DNA from: Seison nebaliae
Taxonomy: Eukaryota > Rotifera > Pararotatoria > Seisonacea > Seisonidae
NCBI GenBank assembly: GCA_023231475.1
Contig: JALJEE010000092.1
Coordinates: forward strand, 1 to 64,000
DNA length: 64,000 nt
Direction: 5' to 3'
Positions within the stretch are counted from its first letter, which is position 1; every line of letters begins with the position of its first letter. The notes beneath the pieces are model-generated. The model saw only the letters and a program-made list of their open reading frames with translations, had not been told where the DNA came from and made no database searches. Shown in pieces: positions 34,794 through 46,909 of the stretch. The position numbers were made by a program, and so were the translations under genes.

Positions 34794-37618
34794 CTAATCA
34801 GGTTGTAAGAGCAGTTGTTTTCGCTGATGATGAGAAGTCGATGTGGAATTATTACTTGTTGTTGAATGATGGGGAGATTGATGGTGTTGGGAGGAATGAT
34901 GCTAAAAAATTTGAAAAGAAATTTTAGTTTTCAGAAATAAAATTGAAATATTTTTCAAATTTTTCAAATAGAATTTTTTCCACAATTTCCAATTTTTAAT
35001 ATTGAATTACTTTTAAAAGGAATTATATTGAACACTAACTGAAGATGACATCATTGGCATACCAAGTTGACTGTTGGCATGCGTTAATTCAACACCATAA
35101 ATTTTAGAGGCTTTCTCTGACACGTTATATGTTTGTTGAGATTTGACTAATGTGTCGGAGAGAGCGATATGCCACTCAGTATAAGATACGTCATCCGGCG
35201 GAGACAATTGCACTTTCGGCTCACTGTTACCTCTCAAATAGATTGTGATCGTTTTCTGCGTTTTCATTTCTTTCGCATCGATACTATCAATTCTTTCCAT
35301 GGTAAAAACCTGAAAGAAGTAAATATGAAAGGAAACGGAGGAATGTTTAAAATGAACTTCTGGATCACGGTCTTTATTCTCGTAATATAATTCAAGTCGA
35401 TTCGGAAACAATTTAGCGTAGCGCGTCTGCCAAGTAAAGCCAAATGTACCTGTATTCTTCTTCAACTGTCCTTGAAGAATGAGATCTGATGTTTTTTCAT
35501 CATCCCACAAACTCTTCAATTTCACTTTTTTCTTCATTTCAATCTTATCTGTGTCCACATTTACCGTATCGAAAACGGTTTCTTTGTTTTGAAAAAAAAT
35601 TTTACTAATGTTAAATAAAAGGGAAGGAAATACCTGTAATTTCTTGTTGCCAACGATCTGAAATGACAATAGGAAAATTTTTATACAATTCTTGATCGAC
35701 TTCACTCAACTGGAAAAAATATTGAATATTTGAGATGATTCGAAATAAAAAAATTAACTTTGATACCTTTCGTATCTTCTTCATCAAAATTGCCGATGTC
35801 AAATGCATCAGCTGCATTCACTTCACCTCGTGGAGGTACAAGTGGTGGCGTATATTTTTGAAGATAGACCATCTTCCAATCGATATCACAGAAGAATGGA
35901 TGATTCTTTAATTCGAGTGCACCTAAACCGAAAGAAGATCCTAATCTTCTATCCGGTTCCCGTTGAAGTAATCCTTCCAATAGTGATCTCATTTCATTGG
36001 AGAGAGAGTCAGGTAAATCGACCGCCATTGTCATTGTTAATTTATCAATTTCCTGTTTGTCTTTTGTTTTATGATGTCGGAAAGGACTATGTCCCTTCAA
36101 TAGTTTGTACAACATGCAACCAAATGAGAACCAATCGGCAGTGGAATCATATGCGACACCTTTCGCCAGAACTTCTGGTGCCATGTAGCCGTGAGTGCCA
36201 ACGGAAGCATGTGGTCTCTTCTTCACAAAATCACAAGCAAGTCCGAGATCTGATATGCGAACATGTCCATGTTCATCCAACAGAATATTCGCTGGCTATA
36301 AACGAAAGTAAAATTTAAAAATAAAGATAAATCACATTTGGAGACCTTTAGATCACGATAGACGATATTATTCGTATGCATATGTTCCAAACCGAGAATT
36401 ACTTCCGCTGCATAAAATTTCACTTCTTGTTCGGTGAAGACTCCATGTTGTGAGAGATGATAATGTAAATCTCCTCCGTTCATCAGATCGAGAATAAAGC
36501 ATAATTTATCTGGCGTATGGAATGCATATGTTGTGCACACAATGAATGGACATCCTTCCTATGGAAATTGAGCAGAGATTGGAAACTGATGAATTATGAG
36601 AGACTAACGCCCTGACTGACAATTGATAACATGACACGTTCGTTCAATGCCAACGATTCGCCTTGTTTCATTTTAATTCGTTTCTTGTCTAAACATTTCA
36701 TCGCATACATCTTCCCTGTATCGGCTTTTCGACAACCGTAAACTTCACCGAAACCTCCACGGCCAATTATTCGATGAACACTAAAATCATTCATTGTTAA
36801 CTGAATGAGATGAGAAGATGGAATTTAGGAAGATATTTATATAAAGTGGAACTGTAATGTTCAATTCTAAATTTTTCCATTGACAATATCTGGTGAATTG
36901 ATCGCTTTCCAGGAATTTGGTAAAAACTCTTCCCATTAGCGAACGGCAAATCTCTTCTTTATATGGCTAATTTTAAAGGAGATAAACAATCAGGAAATAT
37001 TAGAGAGAAACCTCAAATAAAACAGAGGCGAGAGGTATCGATGGATTCGATGAACTGTATTTAGATAAATGATGTTGTACTGACTCAACGGCAGTCTTGG
37101 AATAAGTCTAAAAAAATGATAAATTTTTTCTCATTTTCTTTTAAAACGAAAAGGAACGTGTGAACTAGAGAGAAGTTCTTTCATAATATATTGGTCGTAT
37201 ATCTCCTTGGAAGCAGCCCATCTTTCATCATCCGTCTCTAACTTCTCAAATCGTTTTATCTTCAAGAAAACTTTTTCAAAATTTCAAATAGGAATTTAAT
37301 GTAACTTCTTCATAAAATTTGAGTTGTGGAACAGATTCATCATAATAATTATTACAAAATTCTTTAAATAGAAGAAATCCTGAATAAACATAAATTAGAA
37401 GAATGTGAAGAATTTGAAGAAAAGAAACCAATTTTTTGATTGAAAATCTTCTCGAAATTATGCTCGTTATTTCTCATTAAATGTTTCTGCATTACACTTC
37501 TAACGGTTGGATCAGGCAAAAGAATCTTTTTACTTGCTCTGGCGGCTGGTGTCGATTTCGATTTTTCCATGGCCATCAGGTAACTGACATCGGCCAAAAC
37601 TGCTTCGAGATCAGCCAT
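34794..37618 (-). CDS. Gprk1: G protein-coupled receptor kinase 2 (GRK2/beta-ARK type)
   Basis: Phosphorylates active GPCRs to desensitise them. Twelve exons, minus strand: 37618-37429, 37379-37306, 37259-37158, 37107-37012, 36966-36853, 36800-36609, 36558-36346, 36295-35759, 35709-35634, 35581-35358, 35309-35040 and 34901-34794. This totals 731 aa, and phases agree throughout. The N-terminus [20 protein letters not shown] is nearly identical to vertebrate GRK2. An RGS-homology domain follows, then the kinase ([50 protein letters not shown]), [20 protein letters not shown], and a PH domain in exons 10-11. The last exon encodes a His/Ser/Gln tail ending LLLQPD. If its donor is skipped, exon 11 reads on six codons to a stop at 35013. 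Most introns are 41-51 nt. Confidence 0.93.
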
Positions 37619-40600
37619 TGTGATTTGGAATGGTCAATGAATAGTATTTTTGTCAGTATGATTGATGGTTTCTCTCTCGAACTTTACAAGAATATCACGT
37701 CGTCTATTAGACTGGTATCATGGAATTCTCCGGAAATATAATTTAAAATGAAAAAACAGAATAATATAATTTTCTTCTGATTTGGATTGTGAGAATTTAT
37801 TTGATAACGATGAGAATTGATTGATTATTATGAAATATTATTTAATTGTTGTTGGTGTTGTTGTTTGGGAGTAGGAGTATATCTGATGAGTAGTTCCGAT
37901 GGTGAGTTGGTCGAGTAAATAAATTATTTGCTCAACTGAATAAACGTAGTGAGAGCGAACAAATAGATAAGAGAGTAGTTAATTGAACATCTTGTTTGCC
38001 ATTATCGTTCATCTTATGAAATCGTTGTTGAAATAAATGATGGAATTGTCGTTGTTTTTCTGTTCCATTTCTTTTTATTTTGCCATACACTGGTCAGAAC
38101 GTCGATACATATGATCTGATAAATTTTCTGATAAATAATTTATAATATGGTAGAAATATTGATTTATTTACTCAATCAATCACGCACACAAAAAAAAACT
38201 CCGTATCGATAGAGATCAACCAAGCAATTATTCCATTAATTTTTTTCTGTGTGTCAAATTGAGTGATTGGTTGGAATACAGTTCGTTTTAGACGTATAGA
38301 CATCGAAACTAAGTAATAGACTATAGTTCTGACAAAACCTTCTCGTATAGCACCTAAGAAGCATATGTGCGTAAACGAATCGAAGCACGCTTAAAATCCC
38401 ACCCCAATTACTAAAAAATGAAATAAACTAAAACAATCTGAAAGGGAAGATAAGACGAAAATTATTATTAGGCTCCTTTTCCTATCAACAAATAATTTCA
38501 ATGATGTTTCAAATTTTAATTCCTCTCACAATATATCGATGAACATGTAATTCTCAAATTGACAAACCGATTTTCTTCCATCAATGCTATTTAATCATCA
38601 CCAATAAAACAATCACGCAAACATCAATCTTTCCCCCCTCCATCAATCAATATTCTCATGAAGAACTGGCACAAAAGAAATTTAATTTTCGTCTCATCAT
38701 CCGTTTATTTATTCCTCTCCAATTCATTCAACGGAACATCCCCCAAATCATTCCTCCAATACATCGAAATCCAATAAATTTAAATTACTTTCAATGTTTT
38801 TCTCCTATTATGACTATTCAATTGGAAAGAAAAAATAAGCGAATTGAAAAATGTTTTCCGTTAAAATTCTTTTTAAAATAAAATATGAAAACTGCTGAAA
38901 TTTGAGGAATGAAGTGACATTTTTTCTGGAATTATTATACCGTCTCCGGATATTCGAACCATCATAAAAATGACTTTTTCTTTCCTAGATATTATTTTGA
39001 AACTGGACGATAAAAAAAAATGGGATTTAAATGTCCACCAATTCCTTCTTTTAGGACGATTACATCGCGAAAATAGACTGAAGATCAAATTGCTCGGGAA
39101 ATAAGAGAAATGTTAAATAATTGAGCGAAATAATTTGTGAACAAAATCGAAAGTGAATTATAATTTTTTTTGAATAACATTATTATAGTAGTAATGGAGA
39201 ACAATAAAAATTATTGACAATGAGAAGAATGGACATATTGACAGATAATTTTAAGATTTTATAAGTTAATTTTTTTTGTTGAACCTCTTTATGGAAAGTG
39301 AGGAGGAAGAAAATGATTAAGCGAAATGTGAACAAGAAAGAAGAAAAAGAATTTCCTTTTGAATGATAAACATTTGGATTTGTACCTCGACTACTGCATC
39401 AATATGTGCATGTTAACAAGATAATATGATGAGAATATAGTGAAGGAATTAGGCTGATGCATATGTAAATGAAATGAATTGAAATATACAATGTCACTGG
39501 GAACAATCGACAAAGAATTAACGAATGAATATTGCAACAAGATGTGGATGAGACTCATTCGAATCGAAACATAAGTAATCGTGGAATGAAGAAAAGGAAA
39601 GGATAAAGAGCATTAATTTCAGTGCTAAATCCATGAAAAGACAGAGATGGTATATGTTGAATAAAACTAATTGAAAGGTACAAAATCATATAGAAAAAAA
39701 TGAATCACTGACTTTTTCCCATTCTATATGAAATTTTCCCTAAAAAATAGTGAAACGGTGATTTACTCATCTTCTCTCACACCCGATCATTTTCCCTCCG
39801 ACTTTTTACATTATGGAAAATTGTTCACTCTCATTTTTCTTTTTCGGTCATTTCCTCACCCATTTTGACCATTTTTTTTAAATTTTTATCAAAATTTAAA
39901 AACTTTTATAGTTTCTTTTGAAAATGTTTAAAATAAATTTTTTTTAATAGCTTGATAAAAAAAATAATAGAGTAATATATTCATGATCGTATAATAAGAA
40001 TAAAAGAATGAAAGCCCATTAAAAGAAATGTTCGGAATGAATAAAAAAATCTTAAGAATATAATATATATTAAGGTGAAGAAATGATCAGAAGAAAAATG
40101 AGAGTGAGGAATTCTCCGTGATGGAAAAAGTGGGAGAGGAAACGACCGTTTTGAGGAGGATGAGGAAATCACCTTTTTGGTAATTTTTTTGGCAGAATTT
40201 CATATAGGATGGGGAAAAGACTGGTAACCTACAAAATATGATGTGATGTCACAACTTCGCGAACGGATAGAGCCATGATTAAATGACAATGGTGTAAGAA
40301 AATATTAGGAGATAGACACTTATTTAAATGATGAATAAACTAAAATGAAAAATTAATGTTAAATTAAATTAATTTAAAGAAAAAATAAATGAAAATTTTT
40401 GTTTGATATCCTTCTCGTCTGTTCGCCGTGTGCCAATGTACACATGTCCTGAAAATTATGAGTGAATGTTGCGATTATTAAATGATAATTAACGCATCAT
40501 ATTCTTGGTGGGGAGAAGTGCATAGTTTAATAGTTACTAGACAAACATAGATGGTAATGCAGGCAACTGTAAGACATATGGGAATCGTATATCGTTCTCT

Positions 40601-41000
40601 TATAAAATTCGATAGGAAATTTCTTAAAAAAAATTTAGAAAAAAATTTTCCTATTTTTATTTAAAATAGTTTGTATAACATTAAACAGTACATATGGAAT
40701 ATGTGCATTCTGATAATGTGCATTTGATAATAATATTATTCTTCTCCTTCATAAGAATTATTAGTTCTTGATGATAATAATAAAAATGATTATGATATAT
40801 TTTTATGCATATCAGCCTCATCTTTTCCACCATCATCATCATCGTTAGAAGAATAATATAATATAATAATTATATTCCATATATTTCCCCCCAACAGACT
40901 AATTATAGAAAGATTTTTTCTTTCTTTTTTTTTGAAAGAAGAATGGAAATAATATTTACATTCAATTCTTTCTATTATTCATTTATCTATCTCGAGAATC
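37619..41000. other. gene-poor AT-rich stretch
   Basis: Upstream of GRK2. CT-rich and AT-rich segments but no frame with recognisable content. Short frames at 38873-39088 and 39981-40172 look like chance. Part may be GRK2 promoter. Confidence 0.4.
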
Positions 41001-41013
41001 CCAACAATCTCAA

Positions 41014-41081
41014 TAGCTCACTAACTTCGAACGGAGTAGCGTGGCGCTAAGTTAAAAGTTAGTTTAGTTGGTAGTGAGCTA
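41014..41081. repeat. imperfect hairpin with nested GC-rich loop
   Basis: TAGCTCACTA at 41014-41023 pairs with TAGTGAGCTA at 41072-41081. Inside is a small palindrome, TAGCG-TGG-CGCTA. No A- or B-box pair qualifying it as a tRNA was found. Confidence 0.5.
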
Positions 41082-44000
41082 GACTAAATAAGAGAAGATG
41101 ATAAATTAACTGGTTAATAACTTGTAGTTATTATTATGTCTCCTTCCCAAATAATTTCAGTAGTGTTGCGCATGCAACTTAATTAACGTCCATATAAAGT
41201 TAATATTAGTGAATTAATAATTTAATTCCATGTTATGAATGAAAGAAGTGTATGGGAACACGTTACGTAAGTGCGATCCATAACAATAAGAGAGGAGAAG
41301 TGCGCAGAATTATCGTGCACATTCTCTATGTCTTCCTCAATCACATGTCATTGGCAGAGACGAGTCCCATAAAGGAACATGTACGTGATGAAATTTAATA
41401 TTTGACGGACAATTCCAGATAATTAAGGAAACGATGATAGATGGAAGGAGGAATGAATCTTTCTATGTTAGATTAGATATTATATTAGTTGTTTTTATTA
41501 TCTAATGAATTTTACAATAATTCTTATCATGAAAAACTCGCTTCATAATCGACTAGCCCTTTTCATTTGTCAAAGTAGAACTGATCTTATCGACCTTATA
41601 TCCAACATTCGTTAGATGATATGATCCCGAATATCATACAAATTATATAGAGAAAACATTCAGTAGCACGGCTCGTCCAATTAATACTTTCCAGTTCATG
41701 TGATATATAGAAGAAATCGCTTCCTGACTGCAAACCCAACAAATCATTTATCCATCAATCTCCCATTTAATAATACCATTCCCCATTAATTAATGAACTA
41801 CATTTCCTGAATGTCCGAATATGTTCCTTCTCCTCCACTCTACCAAATGGAGTCTACCTTACTTTATCCGAAATGGAAAACAAATAACCTTATTTATTTT
41901 TACTTCCCCCAACTTTTCGTCAAAATCATTTCTATGTCTTAATTCACTTTCAGTCGAATTCCTAAACTTTTCTTCTTCTTCTATTCTCCTCCTATTTCGA
42001 GTATTTTTCTTCCTAATTCTTCGCCTCAAAATTCTTTTATTCTCCATCAGAGAATTGCCCACCAAACGAATAAGGAAGCTAAAATAGAAGAATATTATAT
42101 TAATTGCATTGTTTACATTTACATAAGTAGAAGGGAATTGCAGGAGGAGCTTCTTGCACAATCCACAACAAACAATTCAATTTGAACAAACTAACAGTTG
42201 ATGGAAGCGTAATCAGATATTTGCGCTATCCAATTTTCCATTTGAGACATCAGTCACATGTGAGATACATTTAGGGGAGATGAAACTTATTTGAATAAAA
42301 TGAAGATAGATAAGTGAATGGAAGATAATTAATAAAAGAACAATGTTTTCACTTTAGTTTTCCGAGCAATTGTCGATTAGGGTGGCCAAGAACATCCTCA
42401 TTCAACACTACCAAATTAGATGAGGAAAATGATTTTTTTTGTTTTTGACTTCTTGATCGGAATGACTGCTCGGTTTCCCTCATATACGTATGGAATGAAT
42501 CAAAGAAAAATTCTTCTTCCTTCTAGTCGGAAGATAATGATTGCTCTAGAAGAACTATGCTTAATGAAATGTAAAGATTATATTTGTGTTTTCACATAAG
42601 TGAAAATGAAAGAAATCAATTGCAAGATCTATTCCCAGCAAAAATGGTATGAGGGACATGTATGACACACCGGTGATTTTGTTTTGAAGGGTGGTGCTAT
42701 CCCAATCCAATATATGCACACACATTCTCATACTATTACAATGTTAACGATACCTACATGATAGGTGGGTCGAATGAAGAGAAAGGTTTCGTTTGATAAA
42801 TACAATTTTACACGGAAAAGATATGTCTTGGAGAAGTTTGGATGAAAAAGGAAGATGTGTAGAAAAAATGCACAGAAAATGCACAAATGAAAACTAATTG
42901 AGAAGAGGTAAATTAATATATCTAATAAGAAGTTAGACCATGAAGAGACGGGGATAAAATTTTTTTAACTAATTACCTCCAATTACGTATTGATTGTATT
43001 ACATTTAGTTAATGGACATAAAATAATTTTCTTTAACATTTTCCTTCTCACTGTCAATTATTGAAACTTAACGCTAATATTCATAGATTTATGCATAATC
43101 TCAAATCAGTCGGATGAAATTGATGAAAAATGATGGACTCAATTTCTTTTTGGGGGAGGTTTCCGACACGATATTATTTCAATGGAAGAAGAAATACTCA
43201 AATGAATGAGAAATTATCGGGTGTCATGGCGGAACACTTAGGGAAACCGTTAAATTTGAGATATGCAAAAAAGCATTATGTGTTCACAGTTCTCCACATA
43301 TGCCGACTCCACAAAAAGGAAATCAGTTGAGACTGCAAGTCGTAGTGGTAGTAAGATTAAGCAGAAAATTGAAATTGAATAACGAAAAATATATAATTGA
43401 AAGTTGATGTAAAGCGGAAGAATAATAGGGTAGAAGTAATTGTTAGTATTTAAAACTAATGGGTTAACGGGAAAATGATAAATAGTTATAAGAAAATAGA
43501 AAGGAGAAAATGTTGAAAGAACGGAAGATGTCTTGAGAAATGAACGATATGAGAATAATAAATGAATGAATGGTTCTTTTCTCTTAGAGAATGGCACTAA
43601 TAATATATGAAATCGGTAAGGAAGATGAAAAGAAATTCTCTTATAATATCGATCAATTACATTATATGAAAATGGAGAATATTGGAAAACTAATTTAGTT
43701 GGGAAGAAGATGATCTGGCCCTATCATATTAGGATCATTCAAAATATATTCATCCGTTTTCTGATAGGTTACGTATGTCGAATGTTAGTCAAAATAAGTA
43801 ACTTTCAAAAGATGCATTCTAGGACAATCTACTACTAATATGTCGTAAAATTTGTACGATGTGCAAACTTTTTCATATCATATTTTCAACTTCATCTTAT
43901 CATGTCTTAAATATTTCAACAAACAGTGTACATGTCTAGCTTCATTTGGACTATACCTACTAACATTTTCTACCACCACTCCATTACACTGAACATATCA

Positions 44001-45125
44001 ATATTTTCCATCGTTGTATAACATTATTTCAGAATTTATCTTGAAATTAAACTGCGCGATTTACTTCAAACTTTCCTATACATAACATTCTAGACAAATT
44101 CTTATGCTCTCATACACCACCTACCTTAAACACTCGATCTACATAAAGTTGGAAGCATACTTACGGAGAAGAATGTATGTTGCCTTTTCAGTTTGAAGAT
44201 ACTCGAATCTATTCGTTCAACCTAAAAAATGTCATAAGAAAAATTACTTAAGCATTCGTGGAGGAAAACTGAAACTAACGTTAGGTTTATAAGAATTAGG
44301 GAAAGGTAGTTGAATCTCATTCACCTTAATTTCTTTAAAAAATAAAATCGTAAATTATTTTTTAAAAATTAATTAATTTAAAACATACGTCACCTTGAAC
44401 AATCAAGCACGCAGTTCCATATCCATCCAAATTCATTGCTTTCATAAACTATCAATTTACGTCGATATATATTACAAGAAATAACATAATGAATGATAAG
44501 ACACATACATAAATTGAAAGAAATGGTTCATTTATTTTAATTAAACTAATACCTGAAGATGAAGACAGTTGGGTTTGCTTCTCTTTGTCAAAGTCAATAA
44601 GTAGAGAAAGACGGGAAAGGAATAATATGTGCATTTTGTTTGCGTTCTTCTCAAATACGCCCCTTCTTCTCGACTAGCTAAATTGTCTCTTCTTCTTCTT
44701 CAGCCGACAGCAACGAATTCTTACTATAAATAGCATTCGGTTCTATTTTAACGAATAACTTGTTCATCCTTAGTCACATACCTAACTTTTTTTTATTCAT
44801 CCCAACACCTAGAACATATACAAAATAAGCATATCGATCTGTTTATGAGTTTACATTAAAATTTACATTTACTTTGTGATTAAAGAAGTTGAGTATTCAT
44901 AACTTATCCATATTATTAATCAATAGAAAAACGTTTAAAGTTGTTACTCTTAGAAGAATGCAGTTTCCATCTCTCAATTGGTTGAAGTGCACATTATCTT
45001 AGGTATCCGATAATTAAGGACCATTTATTGTCAATATAATCGACAATTATTGAAGTTCTTCCATATAAATATATCCTTTTTTAATCTTATTTATTTATAT
45101 CAGAAATCTAAATAAAAAAAGAGGA
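41082..45125. other. gene-poor AT-rich stretch
   Basis: No supported gene. A plus-strand frame at 43130-43330 begins with two ATGs and has plausible composition (SFWGRFPTRYYFNGRR), but no family is recognised. Frames at 41821-42161 and 43250-43597 are low-complexity. Confidence 0.35.
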
Positions 45126-45130
45126 GGATA

Positions 45131-45232
45131 ATACCTAATACCTAATACCTAATACCTAATACCTAATACCTAATACCTAATACCTAATACCTAATACCTA
45201 ATACCTAATACCTAATACATAATACCTAATAA
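45131..45232. repeat. (TACCTAA)n heptamer array, about 14 copies
   Basis: A nearly perfect array of the 7-mer TACCTAA (reverse complement TTAGGTA) with one variant unit (TACATAA) near the end. It contains the arthropod telomere core TTAGG spaced by two extra bases. Confidence 0.92.
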
Positions 45233-45387
45233 AAATATAAATTTCTAATTTATCAATTAACTAATAATTTTGAAAAATTCTTTACAGAATGTCTTTATAT
45301 GATATAAATTATATCGAACTCAATTTGTAATATCGAATAATGAAGATAATGGAAGAAAACCAACCGACATACACCGTATAATATGGA

Positions 45388-46230
45388 CGAAGAATTCACC
45401 ATTTATATCGATATCGGAGAGGAATTCACTCTAAAATCAAATGTTAATTCCATTTGGGAGAGGAAATAACTCTAATTTTTTTTTACAAAAAAACATCATT
45501 TTTTTCCACTTTCGAAAAACCGGATTCAAAAGCTCGACACCGTCGGCAGTTTCTACTTCAAAAGGAGGATGTAAAAAATTCATGATACACTGATAGTAAT
45601 ATAATAGGTACTTAATGATAATTATGGACACGTATTTATAGAAGATTTACTATTCACTTGTAAGATTTGCGGCTTTTTTTATCATTAAAAATTGATTGAT
45701 TAAATTCCACATTTATCATAGTATGTTTCTATTTTATAGATTAATTGACCATAAGATTGTTCAATTAATTATTTTAATTATTTGATCTCATCACTTGATT
45801 AATTGATTAACGGATTCTTTAGTAAATATTGTCTTACTTTACGTCTGAAGAAGGTATATGTATATTAAAGCTATCATTCTATTAAAATATTTACTAATTC
45901 ATTTACAATGTCAAGCGCTCATTTGAGCATTGTGACTTTATAAGTCAGGCTAAATTCGAAAAAAATGTGAAATTAAAAGATGAATTCCTCTCCGAAAAAC
46001 TAAAAATAAAGATAATTCCTCTCCGAAATCTTCAAATTTTAGTGAATTCCTCTCCGAAAAACTCTTTTTGGGTGAATTGCTCTCTGAAAAACTGCTTTTT
46101 GGTGATTTGCACTCCGAAAAGTGTTTTATAAGGTGAATAGTGGAGTGAATTCCGCTCCGATATTTGAGTGAATACAGCTCCGAATATGAAAAACAAGGTG
46201 AATTCCTCCATTATGTGAATACCGCTTCGG
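45388..46230. repeat. structured block of GAATTCCTCTCCG-type repeats in both orientations
   Basis: At 45982-46230 about nine units with a core like GTGAATTCCTCTCCGAAAA recur every 29-32 bp, becoming more diverged to the right (GAATTGCTCTCTG, GAATTCCGCTCCG, GAATACAGCTCCG). At 45390-45475 the same core appears inverted (CGGAGAGGAATTCACTC; GGGAGAGGAAATAACTC). The arms flank about 500 bp of AT-rich sequence. No coding interpretation is apparent. Confidence 0.7.
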
Positions 46231-46714
46231 GATTCATAATTTATGTTATTTTCATTTTACATTAGAATTTTTAATTTATTTTCAATTTTACTGGACTGTT
46301 GTCCGATTGGTGATGGTTCAAAGATTATCACTTTCCTGCCTTATACATGAGTACTGCTATGTCCGGAGAGGCACAGTATCTCTTGTACAAAACAGCGCCA
46401 AAAATTTCTCATTTGTCATTTATATTAAAAGAGGAGTATCATGAGAAATGGTGAAAGTTACGTCGTTCCAACCTAATGAAATTACGATTAAAGTAAAAAT
46501 GCAAATAATCCTCACTAAAAAAATCAATTTGCCAACTCTAAAATTCCACTGCTTAATTAATTATCGAGGGCCATGGTGGAATGGAATGGTGTGGGAATTT
46601 ATACGTATATGTTCCTAAATTGAGATGTGTATGTGCAAATAGATCGTATACCGCAGAGATTATTTAAAACCGTGTTAATATATTATGGCGTACATTCAAC
46701 CAGTTTCTTTCCAC

Positions 46715-46850
46715 ATACACTTACACATACTTACACACACTTACACACACTCACAATACACACACATACTCACTCACACACACATACACATATATATATA
46801 TATATATATACACAAATACACTCACATACACTGACACGCCATACACTCAC
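46715..46850. repeat. (CA)n/(TA)n microsatellite
   Basis: Interrupted CA-rich tract (ACACACTTACACAC-type) with a central (TA)n run at about 46792-46810. The open frame across it encodes only His/Thr/Tyr repeats. Confidence 0.9.
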
Positions 46851-46909
46851 ATATTATTACGCTCTTAATTATTACACAAATAACCAACAGTTTCCCATAA
46901 TAAATTAAC

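Noticed and set aside
46310-46335. tRNA-like GGTTCAAA segment (GTGATGGTTCAAAGATTATCAC)
   Set aside because: It is a simple hairpin without an A-box at the right distance or a cloverleaf.
46627-46908. Open frame of His/Thr/Tyr repeats
   Set aside because: Translation of a CA/TA microsatellite.
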